DNA of 64,000 nucleotides from Dendrolimus kikuchii (GCA_019925095.2 CM034402.1:11605501-11669500), one strand, 5' to 3'; shown: positions 43,210 to 55,596, counted from the first letter of the stretch. Notes: generated by a model not told the origin, from the sequence alone. Made by a program: numbers and translations.

Positions 43210-43242
43210 AATTGAGAACCTCCTCCTTTTTTAAAGTCGGTC
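43210..43242 (-). repeat. Foldback I end fragment
   Basis: AATTGAGAACCTCCTCCTTT then TTTAAAGTCGG: the complement of the left end seen at 55597-55635. Confidence 0.65.
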
Positions 43243-43608
43243 AAAACTGAAGTACTATGGCTGTTCTTAATTTCCTAATAACTAATGACAAAAGATACCA
43301 TACACCGACTACCGGCCAGCTATGGTTATAAATATAAGTAACAATATGCTGCGGATATTGTTACCTCATTTGTATGGATTCATGATTATCCCTATTAGAC
43401 GTTCAAAGACGAATAGCCTTTCAGTAAGCTAATACCTATATATAGTAATATTGATTGGCTATGCAATATGATTAAAACCGTAAATTAAAGCGTCTTATAT
43501 ATAATAGCTTTATCTATACTTATATAGAGGAAAGATTTGTTTGTTTACATTGAATAGGCTCCGAAACTACTGAACCGATTTGAAAAATTCTTTCACTGTT
43601 GGCAAGCT

Positions 43609-44282
43609 TTTTTTTGAGGCGGGGGAAATGCATTTCGCACAGTACTGGGTCCTTTGCTAGGGATTAGACCATAGTCGATTGTGGAGGCATTCCCCTGGGG
43701 GCAATCCAAACACTAATCGACCGGCTTATGTGGAGACTCGACCAACCTTCCAACCAATTCAATACACCACTAAAACCACCCTCCTCCCATGTACCCCGCG
43801 CTTATGGCAGGAAGAGCGTGAGACTTAGAGCGTAGTTACGCCGACGCTGATCCTAGCGCATCAGTGCTTGAGAATGCCCCGGGAGAGGCAAATTCACTTC
43901 GTCAACAGGGGTGAAGACTCCTCTGCTCCCTAGATGCTAGAGGGCCCCTGCAGAGGTATTTTCAAGGAGAGAAGTCATGCGCATATCTGGACGTCGGTAC
44001 CCGCGAGACGCATGCGCACTTGACCTCTCTCCCTAGAGCAGCCTCGCAGAAATTGAACGCACCCACCCAATGATCATCGCTCTGCAGCATGGCTTGCACC
44101 AGACTGCCGAGCGAATCGATCGGACCTACTATTATCTCGAGTTCAAACCTCTGTAGTGCCCATGCTGCACACTCGACTAGCATATGAAACGCCGTGTCTT
44201 GTGCGCCACACTGGCGACATTGGGGTGAAGGCAGGCAGCCCACGATATGATTCAGATACTTATCGAAGCACCCATGCCCGTA
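43609..44282 (-). mobile_element. R1-type LINE 3' end, nested insertion
   Basis: The minus-strand 3' end is an A8 run (complement of T at 43609-43616). The 3' UTR runs to ~43960 and the coding end lies at 43962-44280. The flanks read as one Helitron-like element when the insert is removed. Any target duplication is only ~3 bases (AAG), so not diagnostic. Confidence 0.7.
43962..44280 (-). pseudogene. R1-type LINE ORF2 C-terminus with zinc knuckle
   Basis: Residues read GHGCFDKYLNHIVG-like upstream of the first methionine, then PSPQCRQCGAQDTAFHMLVECAAW, written here in two parts: CRQCGAQDTAFH and MLVECAAW. The spacing C-x2-C-x8-H-x4-C is the knuckle near the C-terminus of R1/TRAS/SART elements. 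LVQAMLQSDDHW and FNFCEAALGREVK follow, as is usual. The polymerase domain is missing, and the frame is open to a stop at 43962. No own start codon is expected. Confidence 0.78.
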
Positions 44283-44359
44283 AGTACACTATCCCTGGTT
44301 GACATAGGCTATAAAAAATCTTCTTAGATACCCGTGCGAAGCCGGGGTGGGCCGCTAGT

Positions 44360-46090
44360 ATATTATAATTTTATTATCAAGTCTAATCTAATATGAATTA
44401 TTTTTATATTGTAAGATTGATAATTATTTAATATTTCCCAAATAAATTACATAATTAAATTTATTTGTTACTACTTATTTCTATCTAGTAGCTAAAATTA
44501 CAATATATTAATTTTTTACATTTTGAAAATTAAACGTATTATGATTATTTTTATTATTTTACATTGAAAATCACACGTAATACCTATAGATATACAGAAA
44601 TGTTAGGATGCAACTATAATATTAATTTTTTTTTAAACGAACACTACATACACACGTTGTACTTGAATGACAAATATAAAAGTAGAAAAAATTACTTAAA
44701 AAATCTTTAAATTACCTACTGAATAATACGTAATACTTAGAACATCACTGTTTGTTTTTGATACTCCAGATCAGAAAAGTATGAAAGGAGAAAAGATTAT
44801 ATAACAGAAAATACCATGGTGCTAGTTGTGTTGTTAGTTAGCGCTTTTGAGCACAGAACCATATTTTTTATATTTTCTCCATTATTACGTGAAATCTTCA
44901 CATTCTTATAGCTGTAGCTGTAAGAGCGGATCCGAAAATAAAAAAACCCCGGACACTCCGTACACACGAAAACGCAGAAGGTATTAGTATAATTTTGTTG
45001 CCTTCAGTTGTTGTGTAAATGTTTGTTGAATTATAATAAATAAGTACAGATTTTACATACGCTCATCCAAACTCCAAATACTATGTCCGCTTTTGGCTTC
45101 TTGCACATATCTTGAAGCCAGCTCAATTAGTTACTCTCACCAAATTCAATACTTCTCAGGACGGCCGCCATTTAATATAAGTGCATCAACCCATTGCACT
45201 TTTCCAAAAATCCATTATTTCTTACATGTCTGTCGTCTTAACACCGCAAACGAACCCGACGACACAAGGGCGGCATCTTCCATGAACCAAAGAGAAATTG
45301 GGGAAACACAGATAGATGTACATACATACCAGTATACAAAAGGAGAAGGAAATATGTATGTATCAAGAATGTGTATTGAAGTTCGAACAAGAAATGGCGT
45401 TACCATGACTTAAATCATTGTTTAACATTAAATAACAAACAGTAGTATTATATATAATTCTGTGCTTGGAGAAAAAAGTATGTAAAACTGATTCATACAA
45501 AGTAATATAGTGCAGATCAAGTTGATAAATAATTCCATGCGGAAAATTTAAAAAGGGCCATGTACTTACGATTAAGTCTTCCAGATCCGCGTTTGCTCTA
45601 CAGACCTTTTGCCAAATACCTTGTTGTACTAGTGAAGAAAAATATAGCGATTGCTATGTGTAAAATATTCTCTAGTTTACGATAATCCATAGGTTTTTCT
45701 TAGCTTAATAAAACTCATTATTCATTTATAATAAACGAAATGATAAAGTATAACTTTATTACTTAAAAATGCAAAAGCATCTTCACATTGTAGTTTTACA
45801 TGAAAATTATACGATTGAAATCATTTCGCTTTATGTATTGATTATTGAAGAAAATATTTAAAATGCAACACTTCAAGCAGAATTTTTGTCAGAAGCAATT
45901 TTGATATTACATGCATTTTAGTTTTTTAAAGCCCTTATGATTATTGTTTATCTAATAATATTTTTCAAAATTTTTATTTATGCCAGATTTTTTTTTTAGG
46001 ACCAAAACGACAAATCTTATATTTTATTTACATAATCGAATACAATGCAAGAAAACTTAACTTGTTTGTATTGTATTCTACTCATAGTCC
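44360..46090. other. AT-rich; one unidentified frame
   Basis: The 45093-45413 plus frame (106 codons) has no recognisable domain. The rest shows nothing. Confidence 0.4.
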
Positions 46091-46097
46091 CTCAAGA

Positions 46098-46470
46098 CTA
46101 TAAGTAGAATAGTGAGCCTAGATCATCGTCTTGTATGGGTAAGGTGCCCAGAAGGCTGGCTACGTTTCCTCGCTGGATCGCCATACTGATCCGTTGGCCG
46201 AGGTAAGCACGAGCCCTCTGATCACCTGAAGAGTCAATAAGTCGTTTTGATAAATTTTGGTAGAGGCTCATGGCCTCAGGACCCCATAGTCCAAGTGTCT
46301 CGACAGCAAACGGCACAAACATATAATTCTCACTGAGGGTTTCATATTTGCGCCGCTTGAGTGATTCAGATGTTTCCACCGCCAAACCGGCTCATCTAGA
46401 CGTGTTTGGTAAATGGGATGCGGCCAACGTGTCTACGTAAGTCGCATCCCACACCAAAGATGCCAGATTT
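46098..46470 (-). pseudogene. LINE-C C-terminal remnant
   Basis: The minus strand begins VWDATYVDTLAASHLPNTS, has one stop near 46398, then ESLKRRKYETLSENYMFVPF, AVETLGLWGPEA, LGQRISMAIQRGNVASLLG, ending SLFYL. It aligns with residues after the endonuclease Asp of 37721-38428. It is 5'-truncated. Confidence 0.72.
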
Positions 46471-46925
46471 ATACATCTTACTATGCATTCTTATACTTCG
46501 TCATTGATAGAAAATTGACATTACTTTTTACCATTAATAAATAGTACACTTACTTCAACCTACTTTTAGTCCTGTTTTCAAGTAGTAAAATTCAAATTAT
46601 TTCTTCACCCTTACTTTTAATGACTCGTAACTAATCACAATTACTTATTTTGATATTTGATTTGAAATAGGAAAATAAAAACTAAATCAACAGGAAAACC
46701 TATAAACATAACAAGGCAAACAACAATATTGATGCCTTCACGAAAATCAAAATGTAATCTCCCGGCAATAAAAACAAACGCCGTAACAAAGACAATTGAA
46801 TCTGAGGGTTCATTACAAAAAGTGAAGACGGAAAATATCCCATTTTATAAATAAAAAATCATTCAATCTGTGAAAATATATTTAATGGGCGAACATTTTG
46901 TTGTATTTATGTGCCCTTATCTAGA
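46471..46925. other. AT-rich, nothing recognised
   Basis: No supported feature. Confidence 0.5.
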
Positions 46926-46928
46926 CTA

Positions 46929-47297
46929 CGTTCCATAAGAGACCCACAACGGCCACGTTCAGGACCGCGATTTTTCCCGTTTCACTTGGTTGTGGGCATT
47001 ACAATTATAAACTCTAGTCAAACGGACTATGGATTGTTGATGTTAGTAACGACGAAATACACAAATGTCATTGGTTGATTTGAAAATCGGGCCTTTTTCA
47101 ATGTCAATCGATAGAGAGAATTAATGCTCTGTGGTCAACGCCCACTTCGACCCAGCTCTTGGCATGGGTCGTTGTGAGCGCGGTGGTCGAAAATAATGAC
47201 GTCATTAGTGACATTTTCGCCACAACCATAACGACCGTGGTCGCCATGTGAAACGGCTGACGGAGCACTTTGGGCGTTGTGAGATACTAAAGGAACG
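46929..47297. mobile_element. MITE-like element with ~55-bp terminal inverted repeats
   Basis: The left end CGTTCCATAAGAGACCCACA...CCGTTTCACTTGG is matched by the complement of the right end: CGTTCCTTTAGTATCTCACA...CCGTTTCACATGG. The interior is 369 bp in total, with no coding frame, and GC-richer than its flanks. A clear target duplication was not found, so the superfamily is open. Confidence 0.65.
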
Positions 47298-47339
47298 CGG
47301 CCCTAAACGTAGCAGCTAGCAGCTAACCCACTTGCACCT

Positions 47340-47590
47340 TATTCAAATGACATAGGGTTGAATCCTGGCCGGGGAGCATACACCGCAATTTTACTGACCT
47401 AATGTAAATTACATTATTACAACTATCATGTACTGACAGTAAAAGAAAATGCCCTGAGAAAATCTGCAGGTACATCAAGATAACGTGTGCAATCCGCCAA
47501 TCTACCCACAAGAATTACGTCGGGTATACTGTCTTTTCCCCTCATTTAGGTAGGTCCTTATCCGTAAGTCGGTTATGGGCTGGTTGATGT
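47340..47590 (+). mobile_element. SINE related to SINE-1
   Basis: The B-box-like GGGTTGAATCCTGGCCGG is at 47352. Then ACTGACCTAATGTAAATTAC, CTGAGAAAATCTGCAGGTAC, CAATCCGCCAATCTACCCAC and GGGTATACTGTC. The order parallels SINE-1 but the sequence is diverged. The A box is not clear. Its tail is the target of the LINE-E insertion. Confidence 0.55.
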
Positions 47591-47605
47591 AGGTGTAATA
47601 CATAT

Positions 47606-47731
47606 CTGACTGGGCATGCTGGTGCCACCCCCGATCTGGCGAATCCCACACACGGGTCGCGAATATCCCCCCAAGGTTCTGCCCTTGTCGCGGCTTATGG
47701 TCCTCAAGCGGATTTCCCCTGGCTAAAAAAA
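47606..47731 (+). mobile_element. LINE-E 3' end, copy 2, with 15-bp target duplication
   Basis: Same 3' end as 18430-18558, ending CTAAAAAAA. Exact 15-bp AGGTGTAATACATAT at 47591-47605 and 47732-47746. This fixes the insertion at 126 bp. Confidence 0.85.
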
Positions 47732-47847
47732 AGGTGTAATACATATTATGTACATTTCGGTCTTATTTCATTAGTTCCATTTACTAGCTAGACACGATTC
47801 TATCTACACTTATTTTCAAAGCTGGCTGCATTACAAGTGAAGTAAGT

Positions 47848-48117
47848 TTGGATCTCAAGCCCTCTTTGAACTTTGATCTACATCCTAACCTTCGCTCAAG
47901 TCAGAGATTTGACTCCTCGTCTATTTTTATGCCTTATAAAGACAGATTTCCTTTGTTCAATTTACTTGCTGAGCTTACAAATACAATAATTATTCTTAAT
48001 GTCAGTTATTATACAACGTTTGAACGTTGTGAGGCTTGTAATAAAGCAATTAATTCAGATTCTGATCGTGCATTTGCATTGCTAATACGACGCGTGACAA
48101 TCAGGAAAGGCATTTGA
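47848..48117 (+). other. Unidentified 89-codon frame
   Basis: The composition hints at a LINE C-terminal tail (RSSQRFDSSSIFMPY, FPLFNLLAELTN) but no diagnostic motif is present. Confidence 0.25.
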
Positions 48118-48119
48118 GC

Positions 48120-50020
48120 ACAATTTGGTGTGCACCACTGAATATTATCTATGTAAATTTTATGAACACCTCACACTTCACACTTCATGCTCGATCGCGC
48201 TTATCTTAGCGTTATTAACTTGAGGAACAATCTTCACAATATGACGACATGCATAACAAACATTATAATAATTATTTTTAAATCAATATTTTGCATAGAT
48301 TTATTTTCGTTTCGATAGTTTTATTTTTCTATAAATAAAGATCCATTCATTCACTCATTCTTCAGTCACAATAGAAACTGAAGAAGAATTAATTAAGCAA
48401 AAAAGGTTGCGTTTTATTTGGAACAGGGTTTAAAAAAATATAAAACAACAGATAAATAATAATTGTTGTAGAAAACATTTATTTTGTATTTTTCTTGTAG
48501 TCAGATTAATTGTTTTTAAAAACTTATTTATTTAATCGGTAACATATGGAATTCTACCGAAACTTTTTGTGTCTTGGTGAAACATGCTAGAATCGATACC
48601 CTTCAGTTAGGCCTGAGTGGGTGATTGATTGGTCAATATTGATCTTACTCCAAAAACTTGTTAACCCTTTTCCTTATCGAATGTGTTCTTGGTTGGAATA
48701 GATGTTACTTTTCTGTAATCTCTCGATAAATAACTGATCGTCGTAAGAGGAATCGATTTTCAGCTTTGCTATACCCTATTAAGATAATTATACACATGTA
48801 TCATTGTAACATTGTTTCATAAAGATGTTGCAGTAAAAGATTGATTATTCAGTATAGATAAACTTACGTAAAGAAGCAAATTAAAACAATCCTAAACTTT
48901 AGAGTTATATAAGTAACATTTTCAGTATACAACAGACAATGTACATGTTACACAATTGGAGGTCGGACACGTGGAGGTCTCCATATTTGTCCAAATTATA
49001 TGCTTATTATTATAAGTGATAAGCAACGCTTAAAGATTTTAGACGATACTAAGTAATATTTTGTAATATATTAGGACTTTCTGGGGGGTATAAATTGCTT
49101 AAAGTTTATGGAAAATTATCCCGTTTTTATGGATAGAAATATTCTTCGATTTTCTGAAAATGATAATTTAAAAACTTTTGTGATAATCTGTTCATTCTCC
49201 CAAGGCATTGAAGAAAGAACAAACAAACACATATTATCTAAACTTACTTTCAGATACATTTATAACTTGCTCCTGGCAGTTATTTGTATCGAAAAATTTT
49301 ACATTTTGTTTTTTATTCATTATCTGAAGTCGATATTGGACAATCCTTTTATGTCTTACAATTCTGTCGAATCAACTAAAGTGATTCATATAAACATAAA
49401 CTTGAATAATTCAATATCATTGAATACCCTTATCCTTTCAGTTTAATGCCTTTCAACTAAATTGATTCAATTTGATTGATCCGTATAACATCAGCATTAT
49501 CTGTGTTTATTTTACGACTATAATCTAATATATATTATATTTTTAACAACAGAGAATCCAACCAGCCCATGATTGTTAATAGCAAAGTCAACACAAACGT
49601 TCAGAGTACAGCGTTGTTTATGCTTTTCTTCCACCCACAGCTCCTCATTTGAATACTAATGTTGCACTATAGTTTAGGTTTAGAAACTAGTGTATAATAA
49701 CATTTTGTAAATGACTTTGTCTGTGCAGTGAAAACAAAGTAGTGACTACAAAGGGGGAAACAGTTGACATTTTAGTTCTAATTAATATGTTAAATTAATA
49801 TCATAAGTTTCTTACAACTGCGTATCATATTTCATAAGGCTTTAGCATAACATTTAATTTAAGGTATTTTTTTAAACTTCTATAATGTTTATAGACATTT
49901 ACTTGTTGAACTGCAAAATACTAAGTCCGCAAAGTTCTCGTCGATAATATTAGTTTTACATAAATATTGTAAATTCCAATTTTGTAATAATAAATGAGGT
50001 ATTGTATATGTATTGTATCG
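48120..50020. other. AT-rich, nothing recognised
   Basis: A 112-codon frame at 49108-49446 is AT-rich and Ile/Asn/Leu-heavy, as expected by chance. No repeat family seen. Confidence 0.5.
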
Positions 50021-50023
50021 TTA

Positions 50024-50200
50024 CAATTACCACGTGCTAACAACGGTGAACGAAAACATCGTGATGCAACCTGCACATCGAGATAACCGATATGTCAAAC
50101 CTGCCAAGCCGCCTTGGACAAGCGTGGCGGGTATACTGTCCGTTCCCCCTATAATGGGAGGCCCGAGCCCAGCAGTGGGACATTTATGGGCTGATATTAT
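50024..50200 (+). mobile_element. SINE-1 copy 4, 5'-truncated
   Basis: Starts TTACCACGTGCTAACAACGG and ends GGGACATTTATGGGCTGATA. It is about 93% like 3540-3710 by eye; the tRNA-like head is missing. Confidence 0.8.
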
Positions 50201-50204
50201 AAAT

Positions 50205-51055
50205 GAGGAACTATTAATTTTATATTAAAAGTGTTTTCCAATTTTATCTTTTTAAATGTTCATCTCTAAAAAACATAATATATTAAACGCGTTAGCACGC
50301 TAGCAGCTTTTTTAGTGTAGATTTCTTAAAATAGCACATAATATATGTATAAGACTATAAAAATAATTTTAGTATATGTTTAGATATAATTTGTGATACA
50401 ATATATATATTTACACCAATTTCTCGAGGATGGAACAACAAACATTCAAAAACTCTAAAACCTCCTACTAGTTTCTTGGTGAAAAAAAATAATTTCTTCG
50501 AGAAATTGGCGTATGTATACAAAATAAGAATAAACAAAGCATACTATTTATCTTAGAAAATTTTATAGTTTCCTTGGGAGATATATCTAAATTTAACACG
50601 AGTAACGTTCTCGTAAATACTAAAGGCCACATGATTAAAAATGAATTTTGACACCGTCATAAATTTCAAAAGCTTTATCAAGAAAGATAACGGAATTACA
50701 CAATTTTGAATTCAGCTAAGTATATATACAAAATACTAATATATCAAAAACATAACAGTCAAAGTTTATCAAGGAAAATATGCCCATCAACGAAGCTTAT
50801 TAACAAAACACTTCAATTTCCTTTCAAACTCGTTGCATAATACCCGAGTTCCGCTAAACCAGCAGTTTATTAATCGTGACGACACAAAAACATCGCAGGC
50901 AGCTTCATGGATAATGAAATTATGAATATCTGATACTGATGCTAATAAAGAAAGGGGTAATTTCAACGCGAAATAACATCGTAATTTATTCTTATTAGTA
51001 TCTTATAACATGAAATTCGTGTTTATATATATGTAGTGGCTTGCAGCCATCGTTT
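50205..51055. other. AT-rich, nothing recognised
   Basis: No supported feature. Confidence 0.5.
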
Positions 51056-51062
51056 AGCGGTC

Positions 51063-51149
51063 TTATTCACATTGAGTTATGAGTAAGTTTGAAAGTTTTT
51101 TTTAAACTATAAAGAAGGCTTCAAAATTACTCTAACTCAATATGAATAA
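51063..51149. repeat. Small foldback J, copy 1
   Basis: Arms TTATTCACATTGAGTTA (51063-51079) and TAACTCAATATGAATAA (51133-51149) with one mismatch. The interior resembles 61449-61491. Confidence 0.7.
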
Positions 51150-51209
51150 ATTAATTAAATAAAACTCAGTAAATTATCCTGCTCACTAATTTGTCTTCAT
51201 ATACTAAAA

Positions 51210-51526
51210 CTAGCTGATGCCCGCAACTTCGCCCGCGTGGTGCGGTTTTTTAACTATCCCACGGGAACTCTTTAATTTTTCGGGATCAAACATATCAGGG
51301 TGTTGACCAGGGATATAAGCTACTACCATACAAAATTTCATTTAAATCGGTCTTGTCGTTTCGGAGATTAGCCAGTACAAACAGGCAGACAAACAGAGAA
51401 ACAAATAATTTGAAAAATTCTAAATTAGTTCTATTTCACTTCTTATATCCCCCTGATTTGGTTTTTGCATATATTTTTTTTCATTGTACAGAAATTCGAC
51501 CTCCATGGTTTTATTATATGTATAGA
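51210..51526 (-). mobile_element. Helitron-like element, 317 bp, both ends clear
   Basis: Minus strand: A|TCTATACATATAATAAAA (from 51526) to GCGGGCGAAGTTGCGGGCAT followed by CAGCTAG (51213-51210) then T. It has no coding capacity. The best terminus-to-terminus example after 8291-10960. Confidence 0.6.
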
Positions 51527-51849
51527 TTTAACATTTTTTTGATAACGTCATTCTATTTATATTCAGTTCATAACGTTTTTTTTAATTTCTCATATATAAA
51601 ATAATATTTACAATTTACTTAACAGTCATACAATAAATAAAATTATAAGTACTATAAATAAGACTAACATAAAAATTAACTATAAATTACTAATATAAAA
51701 ACCTAATTAAATTGGTAATCTATTAGTAAAACTTATGCATGCAAATAAAAAAAAACCCTAAAAAATATGCATACTAAAATAAAACACTATAAACTACAAT
51801 CGATCCAACCCTACCAGACCGCTGTCGCTGGAGATTTTAAGATTTCAAA

Positions 51850-51880
51850 TACATACATGTTCGTAACGGACATGTATGTA
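51850..51880. repeat. 14-bp inverted repeat, 3-nt loop
   Basis: Arms 51850-51863 and 51867-51880 have one mismatch around TAA. Confidence 0.85.
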
Positions 51881-52108
51881 ATTGCGATTTTATAAAAGTA
51901 GATTCATATACAATAGGATGAAAACAGAAATAAAAGACAGGTCGAAAAAATGGATACAGTAAGATGGTCTTTTAATTAATTATTTTTTCGTTCGTAATCT
52001 AATAAGATCTTAGGGAACAATACCAATCTAAAGTATGAAATATTTCTTTATCATCCAAAAGTTACATTTACAGCAATATTTTTTCTTTTTGAAATTAAAA
52101 TGTATACA

Positions 52109-52508
52109 TACATACATACATACATAACTTCACGCCAGTTCCCTTGCGGGGTAGGCACGAACAACAGAGCGCCATTTAGGCCCATTCTTACACACCTCAC
52201 TTGCTTCTTTGACATTCATAACTCTTGTCATGCACACTCGTCTGTTCTTAAGGCTCCTGACATCACCCTCTGCTAGTACACGATCAATTTGATCATGGAA
52301 GGTGTGTCGTGGCCTTCCACGACTTCTGCATCCATCCACTTTTGCATTGTATATCTGTTTAGTCATTCTTTCATCATGCATTCTTTCCACATGCCCGAAC
52401 CACCGGAGCATTCCTTTCCTTACCTTTACCTCGACACTCTCTTTCAGACCAACTCTCTTTCTTACTTCGGTATTACGAACGCGGTCCGCGAGCGTCACTC
52501 CGCAGATG
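52109..52508 (-). mobile_element. LINE-B copy 7
   Basis: Minus strand from ATCTGCGGAGTGACGCTCGC to the CATA tail; open coding for ~125 C-terminal residues (ADRVRNTEVRKRVGLKESVE... to ARELA). An exact 13-bp duplication TAAAATGTATACA is at 52096-52108 and 52509-52521. Confidence 0.92.
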
Positions 52509-52521
52509 TAAAATGTATACA

Positions 52522-53542
52522 AGTATTACAAAGGCAAAAATTTAAATTATTCCTTAGTTGAATGAAGTTATAAAAAATGTTGTATTAAAAATACAAAGTT
52601 GTAATGTAATTTATGGAAGAATAGAACAAGAAGATGATTTTTCCATTTAAGTGAACTGTTTTGTGGTCAGTTTAACTCTGTTTTATGAATAAAATTATAA
52701 AAGAACATGTTTATTCATGAACTTACGATTATTTAAATTAATATAATTATTGTATCTATTTGGTTTGATTACAATTAATTACTACACTACATTAAAAGAA
52801 ACAAATGAAAAAACAGTACCAAAATAAGTGTGTAACTTTTTCCAAATAAATACAGCTTAGTTCTATGTGTTTTGATTTATATTCATTTTTATTATCACTT
52901 ACAGTTTCAGCAAGATATGGCTTTTTCATGATATAAAGGAAGACGTTATAATAATGTAAGATGAAAGCTTTTGACCTTTATTTCTGTTTGAGTCAAGAAC
53001 ATTACTTTTTATCAAATTAATATTAACATGCTATGAAAAGTATAAATATATGAAGTATTTTTATCTTGTAGATATAGTTGATTGTAATTTTTCGCTGTGT
53101 AGGTTTCTATTTAAATTTTAATTAATACTACACATAGAATATATTAATAAGTTAAAATTGTGAATAGCCGCAGGAAATTACGTCATTCCAAATCACATTA
53201 TAATAATGACTATGAAACTTAAAGATTTATAAAAGGTACATACACGATGGAACAGGTTAGCTGTTTTATTCATTTAAAAGATCTCTAGCATATGCTAAGA
53301 AATATGACAGGTTTCTTAAGAAAATTTAATGATTCAGTGAATACTTGTGAACTTCGCCAACCTAAAAGAATCCATTATCCAACAATGGATAATGGTCAAG
53401 CATATTATTAATATTTTGGCTTAGGCATGTCTTTCGTTGCTGGTGCATTAAACTGTTAGATGTTTAATTTAATTTTAATTTATTTTATGGGACACAAACG
53501 TTTCATTCTACGAGACAGTAGTGTGTATTACAAATATAGAGA
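52522..53542. other. AT-rich, nothing recognised
   Basis: No supported gene. Confidence 0.5.
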
Positions 53543-53556
53543 ATGATTCGGGCGTA

Positions 53557-53619
53557 AATGGCACTCTGTTGTTCGTGTTTACCCTGCAAGGGAACTGGCG
53601 TGAAGTTGTGTATGTATGT
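53557..53619 (+). mobile_element. LINE-B copy 8, ~63 bases
   Basis: AATGGCACTCTGTTGTTCGT then CCCTGCAAGGGAACTGGCG and a TATG tail. It is flanked by ATGATTCGGGCGTA (53543-53556) and ATGATTCGAGCGTA (53620-53633), 13 of 14 bases equal. Confidence 0.82.
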
Positions 53620-53633
53620 ATGATTCGAGCGTA

Positions 53634-54812
53634 GATCGTCTGGATTCTTTTTCGAGGAGACTCGCTGGGGATCGCTCCGATAAGATGGAATCGGTTTTCT
53701 TTCGAGCATCATCATAAATGGGCATCCTGCAGTGCGGCGAGTCCCATGCTACCTCATTTTCTGTTCTTCAGTAGTGGTGTGAGTAAAATATTCCAACCTC
53801 ACAAAAATATTGGGTGTCTTACTCTACCTATGTTGGCCAAGATGTGTTTTTGGTGCTGGCCTAGCTTATGCGACACCATTTTAAATTTTATTTCAAATTA
53901 CTTAACATTATAATCTATTCTTTTATATTCTATTCGTGTAAATGCTATATGCTCATAAAACATTATGATTGTGCTTATTTAGTTTCTCGTGAGCATTGAA
54001 AGGGTAGACTGGGCGTATAGCTTTGCTAAATTATGCAATAAACTGGGTCGCTATTTGATGTAGGTTCATCCACAAGAAACATTTCCAAGTCAAAATGCAT
54101 TTCTTCCCGGTATTGCGGGCGTGAGTTGCATAATTTATTCGGTGTAAGAGATGCAACCAGTCAAATTTACATTTTATTCAAAAATAAAATAAAGTGGTGA
54201 AAAATTAATTAAAAATAATGTATTCTATCTTAATACACTGGTGTCATTAATGTATCTAATAATCAAGCAGTATGGAAGTCGTAATAGGTGGTAGTCATAT
54301 TTATGATCTATTAAATCTTTTTACGCGGCTTTATTACATATTAACTTTGAATTAATATTTTCAAAAACTATATTATTTTCCAAAACAGTAAATTTAATAA
54401 GTTAATTTCCGTTATTATGTACACATGAGAAATTTAAAGATGATCTGTTTAATACCAAGACTGTGAAAAATCATTATACAAACAAATTCACTTTTATATT
54501 GAGAAATTTAAGCAAAACATGTCAAATTAAACTATATCTACGTAGTTATAATTATGTGCTATTTTTCAATAGTCTTTGTTTTTCGTATCGAAATATTTGA
54601 TTTAATTTAGTTTCATAATATTGCGTCTATGTTTTTAGTTCGACATTTCTTGACGAATACGATGTTCTAATTTACAGAAAAGTATTCAATAGAGACTTGT
54701 CACATATATAATTGTACAGATGACACTGTAATCGACATTGACAGAATAAGCCCCATTTTCTGTGAATTATTATTAACTTTATGTTCCTGCCCCATCTGGG
54801 ATAATGTTTGCA
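53634..54812. other. AT-rich, no gene seen
   Basis: A moderately GC-rich patch at 53640-53860 is unassigned. Confidence 0.45.
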
Positions 54813-54814
54813 TT

Positions 54815-54998
54815 AGTGGCCGTTTCACGCAGATGTAGCGATAAGTTTAATGCGTTATTTTCGATTGAACCATGTTATTAAGCGTTAATGATGTTTAACA
54901 TTCGTAGATAGCACATATATATACATTAATGTTACTAATCACTAACGGCGGTTTTAACGCTATAATAAATATGCATTTTGCCACAGTAACTAACTATA
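54815..54998 (+). repeat. MITE-like repeat K, copy 1
   Basis: GGCCGTTTCACGCAGATGTA, TTTAATGCGTTATT, AACGGCG, GCATTTTGCCACAGT is collinear with 61258-61424. The ends show weak inverted similarity (CCGTTTCAC against GTAACGG). Confidence 0.6.
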
Positions 54999-55081
54999 AC
55001 GTTATCATAAATGAAGTAGGAATGTTATAAAAATGCAATTACCAAGCGGAATGTCTACTGATTGTTGCTCTTTGTCTAAAA

Positions 55082-55157
55082 GTTCCATAGGCGATGATAG
55101 CCGCTTTCCATCAGGCGGGCCGTCTGCCTGTTTACTGATCACATGCAATAAAAAAAG
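55082..55157 (+). repeat. SINE-A/LINE-A tail stub
   Basis: GTTCCATAGGCGATGATAGC, GGCGGGCCGTCTGCCTG, CATGCAATAAAAAAAG. Only the last ~75 bases of the family. Confidence 0.7.
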
Positions 55158-55375
55158 TTCATAGCATAGCTCTATTACATTCCAACGTACGTTGTTAATT
55201 ATTTAGTCTTGAAATTGCGTAATAACCCATTTGCAGCTGTCAATTGCACGTTGGCGTTTTACAATAAACATTGAAACGAACCTAAAAGGAATACGATATT
55301 GTTTTGCTTTATTTAATTATAAATTGGTTTTGCTAGCAAAATAGCAGCAGCTAGTAAAATACAAAATATGATTTT

Positions 55376-55450
55376 TTTATATTGCGTGAATTCATCAAAT
55401 AGGTAGACGGCCCACCTGGGGGTTACCATTGCCTATGGACCTTTGTAAAA
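55376..55450 (-). repeat. SINE-A/LINE-A tail stub
   Basis: Complement of the shared tail: AGACGGCCCACCTGGGGGTT and ACCATTGCCTATGGACCTTT. Confidence 0.6.
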
Positions 55451-55596
55451 CTTGTAATAACGCTGAATCTAAGTTTTCAGAAGTTAAATAATGAATATCA
55501 AATAAAAATTTACTTTAAAGTATTTATTTATTTTCTTATTAAAAAATCTAAGTCAAAACATTAATAAGTGAAAAATTTGGTTGAAAGTTACTTTTT

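Larger units (their letters stand above)
43513..44358 (+). mobile_element. Helitron-like element interrupted by an R1-type LINE
   Basis: The left end is A|TCTATACTTATATAGAGG, then AAAGATTTGTTTGTTTACAT and ACTGAACCGATTTGAAAAAT. The right end is GACATAGGCTATAAAAAA, a GC-rich end with CGAAGCCGGGG, and CTAG (44355-44358) then T. About 680 bases of R1-type sequence split the element. Confidence 0.6.

Noticed and set aside
49108..49446. 112-codon host gene
   Set aside because: Its composition is what chance gives in AT-rich DNA (Ile, Asn, Leu, Ser), and no motif or flanking signal supports it.
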